A stretch of DNA of 64,000 bases from DATAPE01 sp034667525 (GTDB taxonomy: Bacteria; Actinomycetota; CADDZG01; WHSQ01). This document shows positions 53,196 to 60,673 of the stretch, piece by piece. The stretch is from the NCBI GenBank assembly GCA_034667525.1, contig JAXDJO010000016.1, positions 41,352 through 105,351 on the forward strand. Reading direction: 5' to 3'. Each line of letters opens with the position of its first letter. The first letter of the stretch is position 1. Below the pieces are notes generated by a model, which searched no databases, was not told the origin of the DNA, and saw only the letters and a list, made by a program, of their open reading frames with translations. The translations under genes were made by a program, and so were the position numbers.

Positions 53196-54767
53196 ATGGA
53201 GTGGTTCCAGAACGGCTGGGGGGTGACCTTGGCCACGTTCCTGCCGATGGTCGGCGTCGCTGCGATGCTTTTCATCCCCCCTGCGCAGGACCGGTTGATC
53301 AAGCTGGTGGGAACGATCTTCGCGGGGCTGACACTTCTCGTCGGGATCGTGTTGTTGTTCCAGTTCGACTACGGCTCTGCCGGCACGCTTCAGCTTGGTA
53401 CGAATCTGGATTGGATCCCCCAGATCGGCTCTCGCTATCACGTCGGTGTTGATGGGATCTCGTTGCCGTTGCTCGAGCTGTCGGTGCTCGTGTGTTTTCT
53501 CTGCACGATCTATCTGTGGTGGCACGTCCCGGCCCCCGGAAAAATCAAGGCCCTTCTCTCCCTAGTTCTGCTGCTCGAGACCGGCATGAATGGGAGCTTT
53601 GTCGCTCTGGACCTGATCCTGTTCTTCGTGTTCTGGGAGCTGGTGCTGGTCCCGATGTATTTCATGATCGGCATCTGGGGGGGCCCGCGCAGGCAATACG
53701 CGGCGGTGAAGTTCTTCCTCTACACGCTGTTCGGCTCGATCTTCATGCTCCTTGGTTTCCTCGCGATCTATTTCAAGAGTGGAGCGACCACCTTCGACAT
53801 GGTGACGCTCCGAGCGCAAGCCGCTCAGGGAGGCGCGCTGGGATCGACTCTCTTCCAGAACCTCACCTTCCTAGGGCTCTTCCTCGGGTTTGCGATCAAG
53901 GTCCCCATGTGGCCCTTCCATACCTGGCTACCCGACGCCCATACCGAAGCTCCAACGATCGGATCGGTTCTCCTTGCCGCAATCTTGTTGAAGATGGGGA
54001 CGTATGGTTTTATCCGGATCGCCATCCCCTTGTTGCCCCAGGCGGCACACGACTTTGCTCCCCTGATCGGCATCCTCGCCGTGATCGCGATCATCTACGG
54101 CGCCCTATGTTGCTTCGCACAGAGCGACCTCAAGCGACTGATCGCCTTCTCTTCCGTGGGCCACATGGGCTTCGTGATGCTAGGTATCTCGACCCTCACG
54201 TCCCAGGGCATCAACGGCGCCATCTTCGGGATGGTTGCTCACGGATTGATCACCGGGATGTTGTTCTTCCTGGTGGGATCGATCCACGAGCGATATCACA
54301 CGAGGGAGATATCCGACCTCGGAGGTGTGCTCCAACAGATCCCCCGCTTCGGCACACTGCTTACTTACACGGCGATCGCCTCGCTCGGCCTGCCGGGTCT
54401 AGCAGGATTCTGGGGTGAGATGCTGGCGCTGCTGGGCGCCTACCATCCCGCCATCGGTCTGAGTCCGGTCCTGTTCCGCATCCTGATGGTGGGAGCGGGG
54501 ATAGGGACGGTGCTCACCGCCGGCTACTTCTTATGGATGTTGCAGCGGGTGAACATGGGCCGTGTTCCTGAGAAGTTCGCCGCGCCCGGCCGGATCTTCG
54601 ACGTTCAGCGGCTCGAATGGTTCGCCTGGACTCCCCTGCTGGTCCTGATCATCGTCGCCGGCCTCTACCCCAAGATGATCCTGAGCGTGACCAACGGTGC
54701 GGTGCAGGCTCTGGTCGTTCATGTGGGGGCCGCGCTTCACGCGGGATCGACGGTGGCTCTTCACTGA
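53196..54767 (+). CDS. nuoM: Complex I-2 subunit M
   Basis: The 523-residue protein has FFVFWELVLVPMYFMIGIWGGPRR and VPMWPFHTWLPDAHTEAPTIGSVLLAAILLKMGTYGF. The proton-channel residues match those of the first copy. Confidence 0.97.
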   Translation: MEWFQNGWGVTLATFLPMVGVAAMLFIPPAQDRLIKLVGTIFAGLTLLVGIVLLFQFDYGSAGTLQLGTNLDWIPQIGSRYHVGVDGISLPLLELSVLVCFLCTIYLWWHVPAPGKIKALLSLVLLLETGMNGSFVALDLILFFVFWELVLVPMYFMIGIWGGPRRQYAAVKFFLYTLFGSIFMLLGFLAIYFKSGATTFDMVTLRAQAAQGGALGSTLFQNLTFLGLFLGFAIKVPMWPFHTWLPDAHTEAPTIGSVLLAAILLKMGTYGFIRIAIPLLPQAAHDFAPLIGILAVIAIIYGALCCFAQSDLKRLIAFSSVGHMGFVMLGISTLTSQGINGAIFGMVAHGLITGMLFFLVGSIHERYHTREISDLGGVLQQIPRFGTLLTYTAIASLGLPGLAGFWGEMLALLGAYHPAIGLSPVLFRILMVGAGIGTVLTAGYFLWMLQRVNMGRVPEKFAAPGRIFDVQRLEWFAWTPLLVLIIVAGLYPKMILSVTNGAVQALVVHVGAALHAGSTVALH

Positions 54768-56227
54768 TGCCGCTCGCTCAGCCTGCGGTCAACTGGCACA
54801 TCATTTCGCCGGAGATCGTCCTCGCCCTGACCGCTTGTCTCGTTCTGGTTGCCGATCTGTTTCTGCCCGAGGATGCGAAGTGGGTGGCGATGCCGTTGTC
54901 CGCCGCGGGGATCTTTGGGACTCTTGCTGCGGTCGTCTCGCTCGTCGGTACACATCCCACATACACACTGGCGAACTCTTATCAACTCGATCATTTTGCA
55001 TTGCTTTTCAAGGGTTTGTTCTGCGTGATTGGATTGATCGTGCTGGCCATCTCGTTCCACTATTTCCGAGCGGGCCACTACTACCAGGGCGAGTACTACT
55101 TCTTGATGCTCTGTTCGCTGCTCGGCGGATTAGTGATGTCGAGTGCCCGCGATCTCATCACGATATTCATCGCCATCGAGCTCATCAGCGTTCCGGCCTT
55201 CGTCATGGCGGCTCTGAGGAAGAGCGATCCCAAGTCGAACGAGGGGTCTCTCAAGTTCTTTCTGTTCGGCGTTCTCTCCTCTGCCGTGATGCTCTACGGG
55301 ATGTCGTTGATCTACGGCGTGACCGGCCACACTCAGATCGACGCGATCAGGGTGTCGATAGCGCACAACGGCGCCAAGCCGATAATCGTTCTGTCGGTTT
55401 TCTTCGTCGTGGTCGGTTTCGCCTTCAAGATCTCTGCGGTGCCGTTCCATTTCTGGGCCCCCGACACCTACGAAGGTGCGCCTCCACCGGTGGCCGCGTT
55501 TCTGTCCACATCTTCCAAGATCGGCGGCTTCGTGGGCCTGTTGGTCCTGATGTTCCGTGCGTTTCCGGTGGTTGCGGACGCGTGGCGGCCCATCTTCGCC
55601 GTGCTTGCGGTTCTCACTATGACGGTAGGCAATCTCATAGCGTTGCGCCAGCAACACATCATCCGGCTCCTTGCCTACTCCGGGATCGCGCAGTCTGGCT
55701 ACATCCTGGTGGCGTTCGCCCTGATCAATCCGCAATCACCGGCCGTCAGTCATCAGGCTTTCGTGTCGGCTCTCGTCTACATCGCGATTTACGGGCTGAT
55801 GGATCTCGGGGCCTTCTCCGCTGCCGTTGCCTTTGCGCGCAAGGGGGGCAGCTACTTCATCAACGACTACGCGGGGTTGTGGCAGCGAAGTCCCGTGCTG
55901 GCCACCCTGCTTGCCGGTTTCCTCGTGTCACTGGCGGGCGTGCCCCCGATGGCCGGGGCGTGGGCGAAGCTGTTCATCTTCCTCGCCGCCATCAGGGCCC
56001 AGGTCTACTGGCTCGCCGCCGTCATGGGTCTTAACGCGGTGATCGCCAGCTGGTACTACCTGGCTGTGGTCAAGCGCATGTTCTTCGATCCTCCGGAGAC
56101 GGACGATGTCGTGGAGGTGCCCTACCTGATGCAAGCAGCCATGGGAGTAGCGGCCCTCGCCCTCGTAGCAGGCTTCATCTATCCGCAGCTGATAACGCAC
56201 CTAGCCGCCAACTCAGTCCTCCACTAA
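54767..56227 (+). CDS. nuoN: Complex I-2 subunit N
   Basis: ATG 54767 shares a base with the nuoM2 stop and gives 486 residues. IFIAIELISVPAFVMAALRKSDPKSNEGSLKFFLFG and SAVPFHFWAPDTYEGAPPPVAAFLSTSSKIGGF are NuoN signatures. It ends the operon and is followed at once by the 3' element. Confidence 0.97.
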   Translation: MPLAQPAVNWHIISPEIVLALTACLVLVADLFLPEDAKWVAMPLSAAGIFGTLAAVVSLVGTHPTYTLANSYQLDHFALLFKGLFCVIGLIVLAISFHYFRAGHYYQGEYYFLMLCSLLGGLVMSSARDLITIFIAIELISVPAFVMAALRKSDPKSNEGSLKFFLFGVLSSAVMLYGMSLIYGVTGHTQIDAIRVSIAHNGAKPIIVLSVFFVVVGFAFKISAVPFHFWAPDTYEGAPPPVAAFLSTSSKIGGFVGLLVLMFRAFPVVADAWRPIFAVLAVLTMTVGNLIALRQQHIIRLLAYSGIAQSGYILVAFALINPQSPAVSHQAFVSALVYIAIYGLMDLGAFSAAVAFARKGGSYFINDYAGLWQRSPVLATLLAGFLVSLAGVPPMAGAWAKLFIFLAAIRAQVYWLAAVMGLNAVIASWYYLAVVKRMFFDPPETDDVVEVPYLMQAAMGVAALALVAGFIYPQLITHLAANSVLH

Positions 56228-56258
56228 TTTTTGCGAGCTTGGCCACCTATAGCGTGGC
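56228..56258 (+). repeat. 3' element copy 2 after nuoN2
   Basis: Directly after the TAA stop comes T5-GCGAGCTTG, then GCCAC-N7-GTGGC, a five-pair stem-loop. It overlaps the stop codon of the convergent nucleotidyltransferase gene. It matches the copy after hemL in order, spacing and context. Confidence 0.5.
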
Positions 56259-57308
56259 TCCTGAACCGCGAAACCACGGCCACACCGCATCACAGACCTT
56301 CTCCCCAGCACCAACCTGAGATCCGCGCCAGATGACCGAGCGCTCGATGCGGGCATCCTCCTCGACCCGCGATCCTGCAAGGAGCACCGCCCCCGGGCCG
56401 AGGGTGCCCTTCGCCGCAAAAGCTCCCGGTCCCAAGTAGGCGACGCCCCCGGGGCCCCGCAAGATCTCGCCCGGCCATGCCATCGGCGGGGCGGGCCCTC
56501 GGCCCTCCAGAAGATCGAGCGAAGCACCTACGTAGCGGGGGAAGGTCCCAACGTCGGCCGCATATCCAGCGTGAATGAAAACGGCGAGCTCGCCGCGCTT
56601 GACGAGGGGCCGCAGGATCGACTCGGCAAGACCCAAAGGTCGGTCATCGGGTAGCGCCTCCAGAACAGCTCTCTCGAAGACCGCCGCGCCGATGAAGCGC
56701 GCGCCAGCGGCCTCAGGCCGAAGCCGACGATCGATGAAGGTGGTAGCCCATCGCCCTTCGATGGCGAGATCCGCGTTGCCGGCCACCGGCGTGACCGCGA
56801 CGGTGGCGGGTGCAGCCGATGCCCGGTGGGCGTTGAAGAGATCCGAGAGATCGAGGTCGGAGATCGTGTCCGCATTCCACGTCAAAGCTCTCTCTCCTAT
56901 CCGGTCACGAAGGGCCGCGAGTGTCCCGGCCGCGCCGAATGGCTCGGGAGACTCTTCGAAGATCGTCATGGCCTTGTCGTTGCCAAACGCGCCCCCCATC
57001 CCGGCCCTGAGCTCGACCTCGATGACCGATCTGGCGTCGGAAGCTGCGTTCACGATCACGCTCGAGCAGATCTTCAACAGCTGAGACATTCCAAAGGCGC
57101 CAAGCGGCACGTCGAGCATCGGCAGCACCGCCTTGGGAACGCTGTCGGTGAGGGGCCTCAGCCGAGTGCCGCGGCCCGCCGAGAAGAGGACACCGGTGCT
57201 CGTCAGCGTGTCTTTCCGATCGTTCCAAACCGCGCGCTGTCCAAGGCCGTCAACTCTAGGAGCGGGAGGGCGAAGGAGGGTGGAAACGAAGGGGCCGGCC
57301 CCGATCAA
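56247..57308 (-). CDS. Sugar-phosphate nucleotidyltransferase (NDP-sugar pyrophosphorylase family)
   Basis: The family start GVLFSAGRGTRLRPLTDSVPKAVLPMLDVPLG (nucleotide-binding loop and activating lysine) begins near 57194. TWNADTISDLDLSDLF is the metal-aspartate region, and a left-handed-helix-like C-terminus (GPGGVAYLGPGAFAAKGTLGPGAVLLAGSRVEEDARIERSVIW) follows. It makes an NDP-sugar, but the substrate cannot be read. The start is unresolved: no ATG, GTG or TTG lies close to the motif. CTG 57206 (GGAAAG upstream), TTG 57308 and ATG 57377 are candidates, the last two within the tandem repeats. Confidence 0.82.
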   Translation of the reverse strand: MIGAGPFVSTLLRPPAPRVDGLGQRAVWNDRKDTLTSTGVLFSAGRGTRLRPLTDSVPKAVLPMLDVPLGAFGMSQLLKICSSVIVNAASDARSVIEVELRAGMGGAFGNDKAMTIFEESPEPFGAAGTLAALRDRIGERALTWNADTISDLDLSDLFNAHRASAAPATVAVTPVAGNADLAIEGRWATTFIDRRLRPEAAGARFIGAAVFERAVLEALPDDRPLGLAESILRPLVKRGELAVFIHAGYAADVGTFPRYVGASLDLLEGRGPAPPMAWPGEILRGPGGVAYLGPGAFAAKGTLGPGAVLLAGSRVEEDARIERSVIWRGSQVGAGEKVCDAVWPWFRGSGATL

Positions 57309-57465
57309 CCTGTAGCGCGTTTCCTCCGGCGGGAGGGGCGAGGAAGAGTGGAAACGAAGGAGGTCCGGTCCCCCCATCAACCTGCAGCGTGTTCCGGCTG
57401 GTTGCCGGAGGGAGAGTGGAAACGAAGGGGGTCCGGCCCCCGTTTATCCTGTAGCGCGTTTCCCC
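57261..57465. repeat. Three tandem 68-bp structured repeats abutting tRNA-Tyr
   Basis: GTGGAAACGAAGG recurs at 57281, 57349 and 57417 (period exactly 68; T at the second position of copy 1 follows a G). Each unit holds GGAAACG, a GC-rich palindrome (GGGGCCGGCCCC in unit 1, GGGGGTCCGGCCCCC in unit 3), CAACCTGTAGCG or a variant, and CGTTTCC. The outer and inner parts can pair as a nested hairpin. Unit 3 runs straight into the tRNA, and the tRNA's GGCGGGA also opens unit 2 (57328-57334). Confidence 0.85.
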
Positions 57466-57548
57466 GGCGGGATGCCCGAGTGGCCAAAGGGAGCGGTCTG
57501 TAAAATCGTCGGCTAATGCCTACAGAGGTTCGAATCCTCTTCCCGCCA
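57466..57548 (+). tRNA. tRNA-Tyr (anticodon GTA)
   Basis: Acceptor GGCGGGA pairs with TCCCGCC (57541-57547), and the discriminator base is A. The D stem is CCC/GGG. The anticodon loop CTGTAAA carries GTA, the long variable arm contains GGC-TAAT-GCC, and the T arm is AGAGG-TTCGAAT-CCTCT. The class-II structure with GTA fits bacterial tRNA-Tyr. The full 3' CCA is not encoded (CCG follows). Confidence 0.94.
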
Positions 57549-57738
57549 CCGAACCCGTAGCCATCGCCGTTTCCTGGGAATCTCCTGTGGTGGAGCCCCG
57601 GGCATAACTGTTCGCCGAGGATCTGGGACGACCCCTTCGATCCTCATGGACCGCGTTTGGGAGCCTGCGCCAGTTTCAGAAAGGCAAGCCGGGGGGATGT
57701 TCCGGAGAAAGCTCCTGGACCGATTGGAGGGTCTGGAT

Positions 57739-59532
57739 ATGGCTCAAAGCGTCAGTGACTTCCTCGTCGAGCGCCTTTCGCAGTGGGGCGTCAAGCGCAT
57801 CTTCGGCTTCCCCGGAGATGGGATCAACGGGATCATGGGGGCGCTCGACCGGAATTCGGACAAGCTCCAGTTCGTACAGGTCCGGCACGAAGAGATGGCT
57901 GCGTTCATGGCCTGCGGCCACGCGAAGTTCACCGGGGAGGTAGGAGTTTGTCTGGCGACCTCGGGGCCCGGAGCTATCCACTTGCTGAACGGCCTATACG
58001 ACGCAAAGTTGGATCATCAGCCAGTCGTTGCGATAGTCGGCCAGCAGGCACTCAGCTCGCTCGGTGGTAACTATCAGCAAGAAGTGGATCTGCTGTCGCT
58101 GTTCAAAGACGTCGCTCACGAGTATGTGCAGATGGTGTCATCCCCCAGTCAGGTGCGCCACCTCATCGACAGAGCGATGCGTATCGCGCAGGTGGAGAGA
58201 ACAGTCACTTGCATAATCGTTCCGAACGACATTCAAGAGCAGGAGGCAGTCGCCGAGCCTGCCCATCAACATGGCACGATTCACTCGTCGATCGGCTACG
58301 CCCATGCACGAATCGCTCCTCCCCAGGAGGATCTGCAGCGGGCTGCGGACATCCTTAACGCGGGAGAGAAGGTGGCGATGCTCGTCGGCGCGGGGGCCTT
58401 GTCCGCGCCGGAAGAGGTGCTGCAAACGGCAGAGCTGCTGGGCGCGGGGATCGCCAAAGCCCTGCTTGGCAAGGCGGTTGTTCCCGATGACCTTCCCTTT
58501 GTAACCGGCTCCATCGGACTTCTGGGTACGAAGCCGAGCTGGGACATGATGATGGGCTGCGACACCTTGTTGATGGTCGGCTCGAGCTTTCCCTACTCCG
58601 AGTTCCTGCCCGAGGAAGGTCACGCGAGGGGCGTCCAGATCGACCTGGACGGCAGGATGCTGGGGATCCGCTACCCGATGGAGATCAACCTTATGGGAGA
58701 CAGCCGTGAGACGCTGCGCGCCCTGCTGCCACTCTTGGCAAGGAAGCCGGAGCGTAAGTGGCGAGACGAGATCGAGGGGAACGTCGCCGATTGGTGGAAG
58801 GTGATGGAGGCGCGTGCGATGAACGATGCCGACCCCATCAATCCTGAGCGCGTGTTCTGGGAGCTTTCTTCCCGGCTCCCACACGATTCGATTCTCACAT
58901 CTGACTCTGGCTCCTCTGCAAACTGGTTCGCGCGCGATATCAAAATGGGCAGTGGTATGAGCGCGAGCCTCTCTGGAAATCTCGCCACCATGGGACCGGG
59001 CGTTCCTTATGCGATAGCCGCCAAGTTCGCTCATCCCCACCGCCCGGTGTTCGCTCTTGTCGGCGACGGGGCCATGCAGATGAACGGAATCAATGAGCTC
59101 ATCACGATTGCGAAGTACTGGCGTCAATGGAACGATCCGCGGTTATGCGTGCTTGTCCTTCACAACAACGATCTCAATCAAGTCACGTGGGAACAGCGGG
59201 CGATGGAAGGGGACCCCAAGTTCGAGGGCTCACAGGACGTTCCCGACTTCGACTACGCGGCTTTCGCCGAGATGGTCGGCCTCAAGGGCATTCACATGGA
59301 AACTGTCGACGCAGTAGGGCCCGCTTGGGATGAGGCACTTGCAGCTGACCGTCCCGTCGTCGTAGACGCCCGCACGGATCCCAACGTCCCTCCGATCCCA
59401 CCACACATCGAGTTCAAGCAGGCGAAAAATCTGATGTTTGCTCTCGGCAAGGGCGACACCGACGCCAAGGGCATCATCCGGCAAGGGATCAAAGACAAGA
59501 TCGAGGATCTAATACCGCGATCCAGCAGTTGA
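57739..59532 (+). CDS. Thiamine diphosphate-dependent enzyme, pyruvate oxidase/acetolactate synthase type
   Basis: ATG 57739, eight bases after GGAGG, gives 597 residues (MAQSVSDFLVERLSQWGVKRIFGFPGDGINGIMGAL). The catalytic glutamate lies in QVRHEEMAAFMACGHAKF, and the ThDP/Mg motif runs from VGDGAMQMNGINELITIAKY to LHNNDLNQVTWEQR. The protein resembles pyruvate oxidase/pyruvate:quinone oxidoreductase more than biosynthetic acetolactate synthase, but substrate is inferred. It lies two bases before an enolase-superfamily gene. Confidence 0.86.
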   Translation: MAQSVSDFLVERLSQWGVKRIFGFPGDGINGIMGALDRNSDKLQFVQVRHEEMAAFMACGHAKFTGEVGVCLATSGPGAIHLLNGLYDAKLDHQPVVAIVGQQALSSLGGNYQQEVDLLSLFKDVAHEYVQMVSSPSQVRHLIDRAMRIAQVERTVTCIIVPNDIQEQEAVAEPAHQHGTIHSSIGYAHARIAPPQEDLQRAADILNAGEKVAMLVGAGALSAPEEVLQTAELLGAGIAKALLGKAVVPDDLPFVTGSIGLLGTKPSWDMMMGCDTLLMVGSSFPYSEFLPEEGHARGVQIDLDGRMLGIRYPMEINLMGDSRETLRALLPLLARKPERKWRDEIEGNVADWWKVMEARAMNDADPINPERVFWELSSRLPHDSILTSDSGSSANWFARDIKMGSGMSASLSGNLATMGPGVPYAIAAKFAHPHRPVFALVGDGAMQMNGINELITIAKYWRQWNDPRLCVLVLHNNDLNQVTWEQRAMEGDPKFEGSQDVPDFDYAAFAEMVGLKGIHMETVDAVGPAWDEALAADRPVVVDARTDPNVPPIPPHIEFKQAKNLMFALGKGDTDAKGIIRQGIKDKIEDLIPRSSS

Positions 59533-59533
59533 T

Positions 59534-60673
59534 GTGGCGGCGATCTCCGCACCCGACGTAAGGATCGATCAGGTGGAGGTGTGGGCCTTCACGATACCGA
59601 CCGACGCGCCAGAGTCAGACGGCACGCTCGAATGGGACTCGACGACCGTCGTCGTGGTCTCGGCGCGGGCAGGCGATACCCACGGCCTCGGCTTCACCTA
59701 TACGGACGCAGCAGCAGCCAAGTTGATTGAGGGCAAGCTCGCCCCCCTGCTGCTTGGACGCGACGCCTTCGGCATACCTGAGGCGTGGACCGCGATGATC
59801 CATTCGATCCGGAACCTCGGCCGTCCCGGCATCTGCTCGACCGCGATCGCGGCTGTCGACGTCGCGCTGTGGGATCTGAAGTCTCGCCTTCTGGATTTCC
59901 CCCTCGTGACGCTTCTGGGCGCGGCGCGCGACGGTGTGCCCGTCTACGGCAGCGGCGGATTCACTTCGTATTCGGATCGGCAACTCCGGGAACAGTTCTC
60001 TGGATGGGCGGAAGAAGGGTTCCGCATGGTGAAAATGAAAGTGGGCCGGGAGCCTCAGAAGGACCTAGCGCGCGTAGAGGCAGCGCGCGCCGCGGTAGGT
60101 GACGATGTGGAGGTGTTCGTCGACGCCAACGGCGCCTTTCATCCCAAGCAAGCCCTGGCTCACGCGCAGCGGTTCGCCGACTTTGGGGTGACTTGGTTTG
60201 AAGAGCCAGTTTCTTCAGACGATCTCGCCGGCCTTCGCTACGTGCGCGAGCTTGCCCCCGGTGGGATGGAGATCGCGGCAGGTGAGTACGGTTACGACCA
60301 GCCCTATTTCCACTCGATGATCACGGCAGAGGCCGTCGATGTTCTCCAGGCAGACGCGTCTCGGTGCGCGGGCATCACCGGGTTCCTGCAGGTCGCCCCC
60401 TTGTGTGAAGCAGCCTCCCTCCCGCTGTCCGCTCACACGGCCCCCGCGTTGCACCTCCATCCTTGCTGCGCACTACGAAATGTGCGCCACATCGAATACT
60501 TCCACGACCACTCCAGGATCGAAGGAATGATGTTCGATGGCGTGGTGGCGCCGGTTGACGGCGGGCTCCGTCCTGACCTGGAGCGCCCCGGCCTTGGTCT
60601 CGAACTGAAGATGAAAGACGTGACCGATCACCTCGTTTATCACAGTGGCCCCTTGAATGGAGGTTCGAATTGA
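59534..60673 (+). CDS. Enolase superfamily enzyme (mandelate racemase/muconate lactonising type)
   Basis: The 379-residue protein has the KXK base (MVKMKVG), metal ligands in FVDANGAF, WFEEPV and AAGEYGYD, and the SAHTAPALHLH histidine region, so the active site looks complete. Such enzymes abstract a proton next to a carboxylate, often as sugar-acid dehydratases or racemases. It starts at GTG 59534 and its stop overlaps the next gene's TTG. The substrate is unknown. Confidence 0.87.
   Translation: MAAISAPDVRIDQVEVWAFTIPTDAPESDGTLEWDSTTVVVVSARAGDTHGLGFTYTDAAAAKLIEGKLAPLLLGRDAFGIPEAWTAMIHSIRNLGRPGICSTAIAAVDVALWDLKSRLLDFPLVTLLGAARDGVPVYGSGGFTSYSDRQLREQFSGWAEEGFRMVKMKVGREPQKDLARVEAARAAVGDDVEVFVDANGAFHPKQALAHAQRFADFGVTWFEEPVSSDDLAGLRYVRELAPGGMEIAAGEYGYDQPYFHSMITAEAVDVLQADASRCAGITGFLQVAPLCEAASLPLSAHTAPALHLHPCCALRNVRHIEYFHDHSRIEGMMFDGVVAPVDGGLRPDLERPGLGLELKMKDVTDHLVYHSGPLNGGSN

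Noticed and set aside
57261..57465. CRISPR array
   Set aside because: Only three units with no distinct spacers; similarity runs through the whole 68-base unit, and there are no cas genes.
57466..57548. tRNA-Ser or tRNA-Leu, suggested by the long variable arm
   Set aside because: The anticodon loop reads CTGTAAA, giving GTA, which is tyrosine; bacterial tRNA-Tyr is also class II.
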